Source: Thermobacillus sp. ZCTH02-B1
GTDB taxonomy: Bacteria > Bacillota > Bacilli > Paenibacillales > Paenibacillaceae
Direction of reading: 5' to 3'
Length of the DNA: 64,000 nucleotides
NCBI RefSeq assembly: GCF_002159085.1
Contig: NZ_LZRU01000023.1
Location: forward strand, 124,001-188,000
Part shown: one piece after another, positions 41,186-49,963 of the stretch
Position numbering within the stretch: position 1 is the stretch's first letter
Layout of the letters: the number at the start of each line of letters is the position of its first letter
The notes under the pieces: model-generated
The model's database searches: none
The model's input: the letters and a program-made list of their open reading frames with translations, nothing else
What the model was told of the DNA's origin: nothing
Translations under genes and position numbers: made by a program

Positions 41186-41725
41186 ATGACCGTATCGCGG
41201 GAAGTCGTGCTCCTGGTCGACGGCTACAACATGATCGGCGCATGGCCCGAACTTGAAAGGCTGAAGGAGCGCGACTTCGAGGAAGCGCGCGACCGGCTGC
41301 TGGATATGCTCGCCGAATACCAGGGCTATTCCGGCACGAAGGTGTACGTCGTATTCGACGCGCACCAGGTGCCCGGCCCCGGCAGGACATACCGGCAGCG
41401 GCGGCTGAACGTCATTTATACGAAGGAAAACGAGACCGCGGACGCGTGCATCGAACGGCTCGTCGGCGAGCTGTCCGGGCGGGGGCGGCACATCTACGTC
41501 GCGACGTCCGACCACGTGGAGCAGCGCGTCGCCTTCGGCAAGGGAGCGCTCCGGATTTCGGCCCGCGAGCTGCTGATCGAGATCGAGCAGAACCGCAAAT
41601 GCATCGACGACGCGCTGCGCCGGATGCCGGACAGGCGCAATCCGCTGGACGGGCTGCTGGACCCGGGCATCCGCCTGAAGCTGGAGCGGATGCGCCGCGG
41701 CGGGGAGGATTCGGACAAGGAATAA
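41186..41725 (+). CDS. rae1: NYN-domain ribonuclease YacP/Rae1
   Basis: 179 aa. PIN-like NYN fold: VVLLVDGYNMIGAWPEL with first catalytic Asp (about 11), VYVVFDAHQVPG, VIYTKENETADACIERL (acidic cluster) and YVATSDHVEQRVAFGKGALRIS. Close in length to B. subtilis Rae1 (170 aa), a ribosome-dependent mRNA endonuclease that cuts in the A site. It starts 1 nt after the rlmB stop. In B. subtilis sigH follows; here an ABC transporter/TetR unit is interposed. Confidence 0.9.
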   Translation: MTVSREVVLLVDGYNMIGAWPELERLKERDFEEARDRLLDMLAEYQGYSGTKVYVVFDAHQVPGPGRTYRQRRLNVIYTKENETADACIERLVGELSGRGRHIYVATSDHVEQRVAFGKGALRISARELLIEIEQNRKCIDDALRRMPDRRNPLDGLLDPGIRLKLERMRRGGEDSDKE

Positions 41726-41755
41726 GCCCGGATGAAGGTCCGGCTTTTTCTTTTT
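41725..41755 (+). terminator. Terminator after yacP
   Basis: AGCCCGGA/TCCGGCT stem with one bulge and GAAGG loop, followed by TTTTTCTTTTT. Confidence 0.8.
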
Positions 41756-41769
41756 GACGCACAACGTGC

Positions 41770-41781
41770 GTGAGTACTCAC
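41770..41781. promoter_or_regulatory. TetR-type operator 1
   Basis: GTGAGTACTCAC, perfect 12-bp palindrome, adjacent to the -35 box of the ABC promoter. Confidence 0.75.
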
Positions 41782-41810
41782 TTGAAAATCGGAAGCGGCC
41801 GGCGTATACT
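41782..41810 (+). promoter_or_regulatory. Sigma-A promoter of the ABC transporter/TetR unit
   Basis: TTGAAA 41782-41787, 17-nt spacer, TATACT 41805-41810, bracketed by two related palindromes. Confidence 0.85.
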
Positions 41811-41821
41811 GGCGCCAAGAA

Positions 41822-41839
41822 AGTGAGTGATTACTCACT
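41822..41839. promoter_or_regulatory. TetR-type operator 2
   Basis: AGTGAGT-GATT-ACTCACT, seven-base arms. It shares GTGAGT/ACTCAC with operator 1 and lies just downstream of the transcription start. Confidence 0.8.
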
Positions 41840-41863
41840 CGCATCGTAAAGGAGGATCCCCCG

Positions 41864-42598
41864 ATGTCCCGTGAACAGCGCGTGTGCATGTCGGCCCGCG
41901 GCGTCGTTCGCAGGTTCGGCGGCAAGGAGGTCATCCGCGGCATCACGCTGACGGTCCGCGCCGGCGAAATTTTCGGCCTGCTCGGTCCGTCCGGCTCGGG
42001 CAAGACGACGCTGGTCAAGATGCTGGCCGGCATCGACAGGGCGACCGAGGGTGACATCGAGGTGCTCGGCACCCGCATGCCGAATCTGGAAGTGCTGAGC
42101 CGGATCGGGTACATGGCGCAGTCCGACGCATTGTACGCGGAGCTCACCGCCCGGGAGAACCTGGAATTTTTCGGCGCCCTGTCCGGGCTGCGCGGCGGCA
42201 GGCTGAAGCGGCGCATGCGGGACGTGATGGAACTGGTCGGGCTGGCGGAAGATCTGGACCGGTTCGTCGGCACGTTCTCGGGCGGCATGAAGCGCCGGCT
42301 GTCCCTCGCGATCGCGCTGCTGCACGAGCCGGAGGCGCTCATCCTCGACGAGCCGACCGTCGGCATCGACCCCGTGCTGCGCAAGTCGATCTGGGACGAA
42401 CTTCACGCCCTGAGCCGCCGGGGCACGACGGTGCTCGTCACGACGCATGTCATGGACGAGGCCGAGAAATGCGGCCGGCTCGGCATGCTCCGCGACGGAC
42501 GGCTGATCGCCGCGGGCACGCCGGAGGAACTGAAGGCGGAAGCCGGCGCCGCGTCCATCGAGGAGGCCTTTCTCCATTTCGGAGGTGTTCGCGCATGA
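41864..42598 (+). CDS. ABC transporter ATP-binding protein (ABC-2 / multidrug type)
   Basis: 244 aa. Walker A GPSGSGKTT (about 43-51), Q-loop YMAQSDALY, signature FSGGMKRRLSLA, Walker B LILDEPTVGIDP and switch His in TTHVMDEAEKCGR. The VRRFGGKEVIRGITLTV start and the DEPTVGIDPVLR string belong to DrrA/YhaQ-type exporters. The ribosome site is AAAGGAGG. Its stop overlaps the permease ATG (ATGA). Expected to power efflux of a drug-like compound with the permease next to it, which is damaged. Confidence 0.93.
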   Translation: MSREQRVCMSARGVVRRFGGKEVIRGITLTVRAGEIFGLLGPSGSGKTTLVKMLAGIDRATEGDIEVLGTRMPNLEVLSRIGYMAQSDALYAELTARENLEFFGALSGLRGGRLKRRMRDVMELVGLAEDLDRFVGTFSGGMKRRLSLAIALLHEPEALILDEPTVGIDPVLRKSIWDELHALSRRGTTVLVTTHVMDEAEKCGRLGMLRDGRLIAAGTPEELKAEAGAASIEEAFLHFGGVRA

Positions 42599-43647
42599 GA
42601 GTCCGCGCCCTGATCGTCCGGATCATCCGCCAGTTCCTTCATGACAGGCGGACGCTGGCGCTGCTGATCATCGTCCCCCTGGCCGTGCTGTCGCTGGTCT
42701 ATCTGGTCTTCGACGGCGATACCTATCGGCCCAGGATCGGTGCCGTCGGGGCGAAGGATTCGGCCATGCCGGATATCCTCGGGCCCTATGCCGAAGTCGC
42801 GATGTTCGACAGCGGGGAAGAGGCGGAGGCGGCGCTCGCCGGCCGCGAGATCGACGCGATCGTGAGGCTGGAGGGCGGTTCGCCGCGGGTGAAGCTCGAG
42901 GGCAGCGACCCGGCCCGGAACCGCGCCGTGACGGCGGCGGTGCAATCGGCGATGCGGGATCTCGCGGCCCTGCGGCACCAGGCCCTTTCCGTTCCGCTGC
43001 CGGATTTTCGAATATCTGCACGGCGGACCGGACATGTCGACCTTCGACAGCCTCAGCCCCGTGCTGATCGGCCTGTTCGCCTTCTTCTTCGTGTTCCTGA
43101 TCGCGGGCGTATCCTTCCTGCGGGAGCGGACCGGCGGCACGCTGGAGCGGCTGCTCGCCACCCCGCTGCGCCGCTGGGAGATCGTGGCCGGCTATACGGC
43201 GGGTTTCGGCATTTTTACAAGCCTGCAGGCGGTGCTGATCGCGGGCTATGCCGTCGGCGTGCTCGGGAGCATGATGGCCGGATCGTTCGGCTGGGTGATC
43301 CTGATCATGCTGCTGCTGTCGCTGACCGCGCTGAGTCTCGGCACGTTCCTGTCCGCGTTCGCCGATACGGAGCCGATACGGAATACCAGATGATCCAGTT
43401 CATCCCGCTCGTCATCGTGCCGCAGGTGTTTTTCTCCGGCCTGTTCGACCTCGGGAGCATTTCCCCGTGGCTCCGCTGGCTCACGCACGTGACGCCGCTG
43501 AAATACGGCGCGGACGCGCTCCGGGACGTCATGATCCGCGGCGAGGGATGGAACGCGATCCGGTTCGAAGTCTTCGTCCTGCTCGGACTGTCTGTCGCCT
43601 TCATGGCGGCCAACGTTTTCGCATTGCGCAAACACAGGAAAATATAG
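42595..43647 (+). pseudogene. ABC-2 type permease carrying two offsetting frameshift lesions
   Basis: The outer parts read in one frame: an N-terminal helix and extracytoplasmic region to ...LPDF (about 136 codons), and a C-terminal part from TEYQMIQFIPLVIVPQVFFSGLFDL to ALRKHRKI (about 89 codons). The central membrane part (EYLHGGPDMSTFDSLSPVL through LSLGTFLSAFADTE, 43010-43380) is in the next frame. Two lesions explain this: an extra T in the run 43005-43008 (TTTT where TTT would read F-E-Y) and an exact 11-bp tandem duplication, GCCGATACGGA at 43361-43371 and 43372-43382. Together they add 12 nt, so the outer frame stays open, but about 125 residues spanning the core helices are scrambled. 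The exporter is therefore probably non-functional, unless the reads are wrong. Confidence 0.88.
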
Positions 43648-43674
43648 TAACCTGAAGAAGCAGGGGGTTTTCGG

Positions 43675-44364
43675 GTGGTGCGAGGAGAGTCCGCCTTTCC
43701 AGACGATAGGGAGCAGTGGATCATCGACCTGCTCAACCGGCTCGAAGCGGATGACGTCAGGAAGACCGAGAAGCAGATCCGGATCATCGAGGCGGCCGTG
43801 GAAGTGTTCTCGGAGAAGGGATTCGCGGCCGCTTCCACGAGCGAGATCGCGCAGCGGGCGGGCGTCGCGGAAGGCACGATTTTCCGCCACTACAAGACGA
43901 AGAAGGATCTGCTGCTGTCGATCGCCGCTCCGGTCGCGGTCAAGCTGTTCGCGCCGTTCCTCATGCGCGACTTCGCGAAGCTGCTGGAGATGCCGTACGA
44001 CCGGGCCGAGGATCTCTTCCGTGCCATCCTGCGGGACAGGCTGGACTTTGCGCGCAAGCACAAGAAGCTGCTCAGGATCCTCGTCCACGAGGTGCCGTTC
44101 CAGCCGGAACTGCTCGCGCAGGTCAAGGATCTGTTCACGCATATCGTCATCGCGCGGATCGAGCCGTTGATCCGCCATTTCCAGGAACGGGGAGCGCTGC
44201 GGGAGATGCCGACGTGGCGCGTCATCCGGGCGACCGTCAGCCAGTTTGTCGGCATGGTCGTGTTCCATGTCTTTCTGGCGCCGGAGTTCCCTTTTGACGA
44301 GGAAGAGGAAATCGAGCAGACGGTGGACATCCTCCTGCACGGCATCGCCGGGAGACCGTCCTGA
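43675..44364 (+). CDS. TetR/AcrR-family transcriptional regulator
   Basis: 229 aa with an N-terminal extension of about 30 residues before the helix-turn-helix (RIIEAAVEVFSEKGFAAASTSEIAQRAGVAEGTIFRHYKTKKDLLLSIAAPVAVK, about 37-90), the most conserved part of the family. The remainder is a helical ligand-binding domain. GTG 43675 sits 7 nt after AGGGGG; GTG 43678 is possible. It is downstream of the ABC genes and is the obvious owner of the two GTGAGT palindromes around their promoter, giving autoregulation. Confidence 0.9.
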   Translation: MVRGESAFPDDREQWIIDLLNRLEADDVRKTEKQIRIIEAAVEVFSEKGFAAASTSEIAQRAGVAEGTIFRHYKTKKDLLLSIAAPVAVKLFAPFLMRDFAKLLEMPYDRAEDLFRAILRDRLDFARKHKKLLRILVHEVPFQPELLAQVKDLFTHIVIARIEPLIRHFQERGALREMPTWRVIRATVSQFVGMVVFHVFLAPEFPFDEEEEIEQTVDILLHGIAGRPS

Positions 44365-44448
44365 CGGACCCTGCGGATCACGGCGGGCCGATCCGGTGTC
44401 CGCAGCCGGCAAATCGCCCGAGTAGCAAGAAATGCCGGACGGCCGTTG

Positions 44449-44478
44449 TTGACGCTCCAAAAGATCATCCTTTATACT
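44449..44478 (+). promoter_or_regulatory. Promoter of sigH
   Basis: TTGACG 44449-44454, 18-nt spacer, TATACT 44473-44478, about 70 nt before the sigH start. In B. subtilis sigH is transcribed by sigma-A and repressed by AbrB; the A/T-rich DNA after the -10 is compatible with that, but no AbrB site can be read. Confidence 0.75.
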
Positions 44479-44550
44479 GACTCTATTATTGCGCCGCTAT
44501 TTTTGCGGGCTCGGATGCGTACACGTCTTGCAGGCCGGAGGGATCAGTTC

Positions 44551-45201
44551 GTGGGCGTCGACCTCAAAGCTGAGCGAATGCGCGAGTTTGAATCGAGATC
44601 CGACGAGGACATTGTCGAGGCGGTGCGCGAAGGCGACAGCGACGCGCTGGAGTATCTGATCAACAAGTACAAGAACTTCGTGCGCGCGAAGGCGAGGTCG
44701 TATTTCCTGATCGGCGCGGACCGGGAGGACATCGTCCAGGAAGGCATGATCGGCCTCTACAAGTCGATCCGCGACTTCCGGGGCGACAAGCTCGCGTCGT
44801 TCAAGGCGTTCGCCGAACTGTGCATCACGCGCCAGATCATCACCGCCATCAAGACGGCCACCCGGCAGAAACATATCCCGCTGAACTCGTACATCTCGCT
44901 GGACAAGCCCATTTACGACGAAGACTCCGACCGTACGCTGATGGACGTTCTGTGCGGATCGCGCGTATCCGATCCCGAGGAACTGATCATCAACCAGGAG
45001 GAATTCGTCGGCCTGGAGGACAAGATGGCCGAGATCCTGAGCGATCTCGAGCGCCAGGTGCTCATGCTCTATCTGGACGGCCGTTCCTATCAGGAGATCG
45101 CGGTCGATCTGGACCGGCACGTGAAGTCGATCGACAACGCGCTGCAGCGCGTGAAGCGGAAGCTGGAGCGCTATCTGGAGATCCGGAACGTGGGCGGGTA
45201 A
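44551..45201 (+). CDS. sigH: RNA polymerase sigma-H factor
   Basis: 216 aa (B. subtilis 218). Region 2 (IVEAVREGDSDALEYLINKYKNFVRAKARSYFLIGADREDIVQEGMIGLYKSIRDFRGDKLASFKAFAELCITRQIITAIKTATRQKHIPLN by pieces) is close to identical to the Spo0H family, and region 4 (LSDLERQVLMLYLDGRSYQEIAVDLDRHVKSIDNALQRVKRKL) holds the -35-binding helix-turn-helix. GTG 44551 with GGAGGGAT 7 nt upstream; earlier in-frame starts overlap the promoter. Controls entry into sporulation and competence. Its place before rpmG-secE-nusG is conserved. Confidence 0.95.
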   Translation: MGVDLKAERMREFESRSDEDIVEAVREGDSDALEYLINKYKNFVRAKARSYFLIGADREDIVQEGMIGLYKSIRDFRGDKLASFKAFAELCITRQIITAIKTATRQKHIPLNSYISLDKPIYDEDSDRTLMDVLCGSRVSDPEELIINQEEFVGLEDKMAEILSDLERQVLMLYLDGRSYQEIAVDLDRHVKSIDNALQRVKRKLERYLEIRNVGG

Positions 45202-45433
45202 ACGATTCGGCATACGCCGGAACCCGGATCGTCCGGATGATGGGAAGCGCTTTCAGACAGTGAACGGCTGCATGATGAACGGCGGGAAGCCGGGCGGGAA
45301 GCTGAATCGGATGCTGCGTCGGCCGGATCGGCGGAGCGGACGCGGGCGTATGGCGGGGGCTTTTTTTGACCATAATGGTCGGAAACGGGAAACATGGGCG
45401 AGCCCCCGCAGGCGATCACCCGCGCAAAATGCG
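45202..45433. other. Intergenic stretch after sigH
   Basis: No convincing gene; a 69-codon plus-strand frame at 45260 lacks a ribosome site. A run of seven T at 45361-45367 follows a G-rich sequence without a clear complementary arm, so a terminator is not established. Confidence 0.4.
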
Positions 45434-45462
45434 TTGACAGGGGACGGCCGTTGTGCTAAAGT
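45434..45462 (+). promoter_or_regulatory. Sigma-A promoter of rpmG-secE-nusG
   Basis: TTGACA 45434-45439 and TAAAGT 45457-45462, spacer 17 nt. A leader of about 170 nt follows. Confidence 0.85.
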
Positions 45463-45640
45463 GTGTTAGGTAGCCCTATAAATACGAACGGTTTATTTTT
45501 TTTGTGCTTTATCCGCTGCCGGCTTCACCGCCGGCGGAACGGAGGACCGCGCCGCCCGGAAGGCGGTTTCCGGCGGTTGCCGAAACGCCGGAATGCCGAA
45601 CGCGGCTTCGGGCACTACGAGTTCGGGAGGTGGACTTCAC

Positions 45641-45790
45641 ATGCGGGTGATCATCACGCTGGCTTGCACGAACTGCAAACAACGCAACTACACGACGTCG
45701 AAGAACAAGCGGACGACCCCCGACCGCATCGAGCTGAGAAAATACTGCAAGTTCTGCAACGAGCACACGCTTCATCGCGAAACGCGGTGA
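45641..45790 (+). CDS. rpmG: Ribosomal protein L33 (zinc-binding C+ form)
   Basis: 49 aa with both CxxC pairs: [10 protein letters not shown] and [12 protein letters not shown]. Starts [10 protein letters not shown] behind GGGAGGTGG. The Cys-containing paralogue is the zinc-replete form. First of the conserved rpmG-secE-nusG trio. Confidence 0.95.
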   Translation: MRVIITLACTNCKQRNYTTSKNKRTTPDRIELRKYCKFCNEHTLHRETR

Positions 45791-45808
45791 GGCACTGGAG
45801 GTATTGAC

Positions 45809-46018
45809 GTGACCTTCCTGGCGAAAATGAAACAGGGCTTCGGTTCGACGATCAGCTTCTTCGCCGACAGCTGGAACGAGCTGAAGAAAGTCCGCTGGCC
45901 CAATCGCAAGGAACTGACGAGCTACTCGATCGTCGTCTTCGTGGCGATCATCTTCGTTACGATCTACTTCTGGGTGCTGGACATCATCATCTCCGAGCTG
46001 GTCGAGCTGATCATCTGA
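45809..46018 (+). CDS. secE: Preprotein translocase subunit SecE
   Basis: 69 aa. An amphipathic N-terminal part with the conserved WNELKKVRWPNRKEL motif and one membrane helix (SIVVFVAIIFVTIYFWVLDIII). GTG start after GGAGGT. It clamps the SecY channel. Confidence 0.95.
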   Translation: MTFLAKMKQGFGSTISFFADSWNELKKVRWPNRKELTSYSIVVFVAIIFVTIYFWVLDIIISELVELII

Positions 46019-46044
46019 CGAACCGCTCCGAAGGTGGCCTGCGC

Positions 46045-46587
46045 ATGGATAAACTGGAGAAACGATGGTATGTCGTCCATACGTACTCCGGATATGAGAA
46101 CAAGGTGAAGACCAATCTCGAGAAGCGGGTCGCTTCGATGGGCATGCAGGACAAAATTTTCCGCGTGCTCGTCCCGACCGAGGATGAAGTCGTCACCAAG
46201 GACGGGAAGAAAAAGACCGTCCAGCGCAAGGTGTATCCGGGCTACGTCCTCGTCGAGATGATCCAGACCGACGATTCCTGGTATGTCGTCCGCAACACGC
46301 CGGGCGTGACGGGATTCGTCGGGGCGAGCGGCTCGGGGTCCAAGCCGGTTCCGCTCCAGCCGGAAGAAGTCGAACAGATTCTGCGGCACATGGGCATCGA
46401 AGAGCCGAAACCGAAGATGGACTTCGAGCTGAAGGACACCGTCCGCGTCAAGAGCGGTCCCTTCACCGACTTCATCGGCACGGTGGAGGAGATTCTCTAC
46501 GACAAGAACAAGCTGAAGGTCCATGTCAACATGTTCGGCAGGGAAACCCCGCTTGAGCTGGATTACACTCAGGTGGAAAAGATATAA
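46045..46587 (+). CDS. nusG: Transcription termination/antitermination factor NusG
   Basis: 180 aa. NGN domain (KRWYVVHTYSGYENKVKTNLEKRV; VYPGYVLVEMIQTDDSWYVVRNTPGVTGFVG) and C-terminal KOW domain (VRVKSGPFTDFIGTVEEI; NMFGRETPLELDYTQVEKI). Length matches Bacillus NusG. The ribosome site is AAGGTGG. Binds RNA polymerase and promotes pausing or coupling to the ribosome. Confidence 0.97.
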   Translation: MDKLEKRWYVVHTYSGYENKVKTNLEKRVASMGMQDKIFRVLVPTEDEVVTKDGKKKTVQRKVYPGYVLVEMIQTDDSWYVVRNTPGVTGFVGASGSGSKPVPLQPEEVEQILRHMGIEEPKPKMDFELKDTVRVKSGPFTDFIGTVEEILYDKNKLKVHVNMFGRETPLELDYTQVEKI

Positions 46588-46604
46588 CATCCGGTTTCCG
46601 GCGT

Positions 46605-46624
46605 CCGCGCGCTCCGGCGCGCGG
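46605..46624 (+). other. GC-only hairpin between nusG and rplK
   Basis: CCGCGCGC-TCCG-GCGCGCGG, eight perfect pairs with a UCCG-type loop. No T-tract. Could be a weak terminator or part of the L11-L1 leader; no promoter was recognised in this 190-nt gap. Confidence 0.4.
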
Positions 46625-46777
46625 CGGTGGGAGGACCGCGGATGCGCTTCGCGGCGGCGTCCGAACGGGACGCGCTTGCCGGGGAAAGGCGCTTTCGTGA
46701 CCGAAGGCGGTCCGGGCGCCCCGAAGGCGCGGCGGCGGTCCGTCTGACCACATTCCAGGGGCAGGAGGTGTTGCGAA

Positions 46778-47203
<426 letters not shown>

Positions 47204-47306
47204 CCGGGCATCGGTACCGGTCGGAAGCGCGGATCCGACGGTCCGCGAACCGTGGGAGGACGCCCGGACGGGCGGTCCGCTGACACCACACAGGGAGGAG
47301 AGCGAC

Positions 47307-47999
47307 ATGGCAAAACGCGGCAAAAAGTACATCGAAGCCGCCAAGCAAATCGACCGCACCAAGGTCTACGAGCCGCTCGAAGCGGTGCAGCTCGTGAAGA
47401 AGGCGGCAACGGCCAAGTTTGACGAATCGGTGGATGTCGCCGTTCGTCTCGGCGTTGATCCGAAGAAGCAAGACCAGGCGGTGCGTGGCGTCGTCGTCCT
47501 GCCGCACGGCACGGGCAAGACGAAGCGCGTCCTCGTGTTCGCCAAGGGCGAGAAGGCGAGGGAAGCGGAAGCCGCCGGCGCCGACTACGTCGGCGATACG
47601 GACCTGATCCAGAAGATCCAGCAAGGCTGGCTCGACTTCGACGTCTGCGTGGCGACGCCCGACATGATGGCCGAAGTCGGCAAGCTCGGCCGGATTCTCG
47701 GCGGCAAGGGGCTCATGCCGAACCCGAAGGCCGGCACGGTCACGTTCGACGTGGCGAAGGCCGTGCAGGAGATCAAGGCCGGCAAGATCGAATTCCGCCT
47801 CGATCGCGCGGGTCAAATCCACGCGCCGATCGGGAAGGTGTCGTTCGAAGCCGAGAAGCTGGAGGAGAATCTGCGGGCCCTGATCGAAGCGCTGCTCCGG
47901 GCGAAACCGGCCGCGGCGAAAGGGGTCTACCTGAAGAAGATCGCGATCTCTTCCACGATGGGTCCGAGCGTAGCCGTCAACACGGCGGCCTATCGCTAA
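47307..47999 (+). CDS. rplA: Ribosomal protein L1
   Basis: 230 aa. [31 protein letters not shown] at the N-terminus, [19 protein letters not shown] in the middle and a conserved C-terminal strand [16 protein letters not shown]. Strong GGGAGGAG ribosome site. Forms the L1 stalk; in many bacteria it also represses its own operon. Confidence 0.97.
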   Translation: MAKRGKKYIEAAKQIDRTKVYEPLEAVQLVKKAATAKFDESVDVAVRLGVDPKKQDQAVRGVVVLPHGTGKTKRVLVFAKGEKAREAEAAGADYVGDTDLIQKIQQGWLDFDVCVATPDMMAEVGKLGRILGGKGLMPNPKAGTVTFDVAKAVQEIKAGKIEFRLDRAGQIHAPIGKVSFEAEKLEENLRALIEALLRAKPAAAKGVYLKKIAISSTMGPSVAVNTAAYR

Positions 48000-48033
48000 G
48001 GCATCACGCACATCCGAATCGAATATACGCGTA

Positions 48034-48157
48034 CCGTAGACAGTAGGTGCCGCAAGGCTTAATTTCCTACCGAGGTGCTGGGCATAGATGCGATCCGCCG
48101 GAAGCGTTCGCTCCGGCGGCCGCACGGTCATGGCCTCCGCTGTCTGCGGAGGCCATG
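48034..48157 (+). promoter_or_regulatory. L10 leader (ribosomal protein autoregulatory RNA) of rplJ-rplL
   Basis: CCGTAGACAGTAGGTGCC at 48034 onward, a variable stem, then CTTAATTTCCTACCGAGGT to about 48076: this is the conserved L10(L12)4-binding kink found upstream of rplJ in Firmicutes. Two hairpins follow: CCGCCGG/CCGGCGG (48095-48119) and CATGGCCTCCGC/GCGGAGGCCATG (48129-48157, 12 perfect pairs). The second is the probable attenuator, although its T-tract is poor. Confidence 0.85.
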
Positions 48158-48223
48158 TTCATGCTTCGGGCGATTAAGCCGTCGGCATGCGGATGCGCGA
48201 CTCTGTGAACGGGAGGTGTCATC

Positions 48224-48727
48224 ATGGCAAACGCCAGGATCATTGAGGAAAAAGCGCGGCTCGTCGAGGAAATCACGCAGAAGCTCCGCGAAAGCGCGGC
48301 GACGGTGCTGACCGACTACCGCGGTCTGAACGTCGCGCAGGTGACGGAGCTGCGCCGCAAGCTGCGCGAGGCGGGCGTCGAGTTCAAGGTGCTGAAGAAC
48401 ACGCTGGTTCGGCGCGCGACGGCGCAGGCCGAGCTGACGGAGCTGGACGCGGCGCTCACGGGTCCGACGGCCATCGCATTCGGCAAGGACGATCCCGTGG
48501 CGCCGGCCAAGATTCTGAGCGAGTTCGCGAAGGAGAACGAAGCGCTCCAGATCAAGGGCGGCGTCGTCGAGGGCCGCGTCGTGAGCGTCGAGGAGATCAA
48601 GGCGCTGGCGAATCTTCCGTCCCGCGAAGCCCTGCTCTCCATGCTGCTCAGCATGCTGCAGGCGCCGATCCGCAATTTCGCGCTCGCCGTCAAGGCGGTC
48701 GCGGACAAGAAGGAAGCGGAAGCCTGA
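48224..48727 (+). CDS. rplJ: Ribosomal protein L10
   Basis: 167 aa. [60 protein letters not shown] is the rRNA-binding domain; the C-terminal helix that carries L7/L12 dimers ends the protein (about 135-167). Ribosome site GGGAGGTG. Its L10-L12 complex binds the leader above as feedback repressor. Confidence 0.97.
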   Translation: MANARIIEEKARLVEEITQKLRESAATVLTDYRGLNVAQVTELRRKLREAGVEFKVLKNTLVRRATAQAELTELDAALTGPTAIAFGKDDPVAPAKILSEFAKENEALQIKGGVVEGRVVSVEEIKALANLPSREALLSMLLSMLQAPIRNFALAVKAVADKKEAEA

Positions 48728-48839
48728 CGGCGCGATTCGCGCGGCGGACGCTGTCCGCATGAGTTGCTGCATGCAATGATTCGCTGCCCGGAAGGGCAAC
48801 CGGCGAAATGAACATAACATGATTGATGGAGGTCAGACC

Positions 48840-49208
48840 ATGTCGAAGGAACAAATCATTGAAGCGATCAAGGGCATGACGGTCCTTGAGCTGAACGAAC
48901 TCGTGAAGGCGATCGAGGAAGAATTCGGCGTCACGGCGGCCGCTCCGGTCGCGGTTGTCGCCGGCGCGGCGGGTGCCGCTCCGCAAGCCGCGGAACAGTC
49001 GGAATTCGACGTCATCCTGGCGAACCCGGGCGCGTCGAAGATCAACGTCATCAAGGTCGTCCGCGAAATCACGGGCCTCGGCCTGAAGGAAGCGAAGGAC
49101 CTGGTCGACAACGCGCCGAAGCCGCTGAAGGAAAAGGTCAGCAAGGAAGAGGCCGAGTCGATCAAGGCGAAGCTCGAAGAAGCGGGCGCGACCGTCGAAA
49201 TCAAATAA
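48840..49208 (+). CDS. rplL: Ribosomal protein L7/L12
   Basis: 122 aa. N-terminal dimerisation helices ([30 protein letters not shown]), an Ala/Val/Gly hinge and the C-terminal factor-binding domain ([44 protein letters not shown]). ATG 48840 behind GGAGGTC. Multiple copies form the stalk that recruits EF-Tu and EF-G. Confidence 0.97.
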   Translation: MSKEQIIEAIKGMTVLELNELVKAIEEEFGVTAAAPVAVVAGAAGAAPQAAEQSEFDVILANPGASKINVIKVVREITGLGLKEAKDLVDNAPKPLKEKVSKEEAESIKAKLEEAGATVEIK

Positions 49209-49230
49209 TGCATTCAGCCTGATGTTTCAT

Positions 49231-49276
49231 GCCGAACCCTCCGAAGCTTCCGTCTTCGGAGGGTCGGCGTCATTTT
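49231..49276 (+). terminator. Terminator/attenuator after rplL
   Basis: GCCGAACCCTCCGAAG (49231-49246) pairs with CTTCGGAGGGTCGGC (49254-49268), 14-15 pairs; GTCATTTTGG follows with only four T. Some read-through is likely. Confidence 0.7.
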
Positions 49277-49323
49277 GGCCCGGTGCGCGCGGGCGGCGCG
49301 TCATCCGGCGGGAGGTGTGCGGC

Positions 49324-49938
49324 ATGACCGAGCATTATTACACGAAATCGCCGCGGTCGGAAAGCGACAGAAGGCGGTTCGAGGCGGTGCTGCGGGGAAG
49401 AAGGCTGACGTTCGAGACGGACGCGGGCGTTTTTTCCCGGTCAGGCGTCGATTTCGGGAGCCGCCTGCTGATCGAGACGGCGGAGATCCCGGACGGGGCG
49501 CGCGTGCTCGACGTCGGCTGCGGTTACGGGCCGATCGGCCTCGCGATCGCGGCTTCGCTGCCGAACGCCCGCGTCACGATGGTCGACATCAACGAACGGG
49601 CCGTGGAGCTCGCGCGCGCAAACGCCGGGTTGAACGGCATCCGCAACGTGACGGTGCTCGAGAGCGATCTGCTGGAGGCGGTGCGCGGACAGACGTTCGA
49701 TGCCGTGCTGACGAATCCGCCGATCCGCGCGGGGAAGGCGGTCGTGCACCGGATCTTCGCGGAGGCGCGGGAGGTGCTGGCGCCGGGCGGCGCGCTCTGG
49801 GTCGTCATCCGGAAGCAGCAGGGGGCGCCTTCGGCCACGGCGAAGCTCGAAGAGCTGTTCGGACCGGACCATGTGCGGACGGCGGCCCGGGACAAGGGAT
49901 ACCATGTTTTGCGGGCCGGGCGGCAAATCAATTGTTGA
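49324..49938 (+). CDS. ybxB: Class I SAM-dependent methyltransferase, YbxB/RsmC-like
   Basis: 204 aa. HYYTKSPRSESDRRRFEAVLRG start, SAM site VLDVGCGYGPIGLAIA, MVDINERAVELARANA and the catalytic motif NPPIRAGK (about 121-128), typical of RsmC-type guanine-N2 methyltransferases acting on 16S rRNA. B. subtilis YbxB has the same size and the same location between rplL and rpoB. ATG 49324 follows GGAGGTGTG; the frame is open upstream across the terminator, which is not coding. Confidence 0.9.
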   Translation: MTEHYYTKSPRSESDRRRFEAVLRGRRLTFETDAGVFSRSGVDFGSRLLIETAEIPDGARVLDVGCGYGPIGLAIAASLPNARVTMVDINERAVELARANAGLNGIRNVTVLESDLLEAVRGQTFDAVLTNPPIRAGKAVVHRIFAEAREVLAPGGALWVVIRKQQGAPSATAKLEELFGPDHVRTAARDKGYHVLRAGRQINC

Positions 49939-49963
49939 CTCGCATTCTTCAGTGTGGTACCAT
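49935..49963 (+). promoter_or_regulatory. Probable rpoB promoter
   Basis: TTGACT 49935-49940, 17-nt spacer, TACCAT 49958-49963, in the only A/T-rich stretch of this gap. The stronger-looking TATAAA at 49964 is 23 nt from the -35, too far. Confidence 0.5.

Noticed and set aside
42469..43647. Intact 350-codon ABC permease as suggested by the continuous frame
   Set aside because: The middle third is meaningless in that frame, whereas the neighbouring frame encodes the expected membrane core; called a pseudogene instead.
44375..44405. CTGCGGA/TCCGCAG hairpin after the tetR gene as a terminator
   Set aside because: Long GC-rich loop and no T-tract.
45260..45469. 69-codon plus-strand frame between sigH and rpmG
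   Set aside because: No ribosome site and it overlaps the rpmG promoter.
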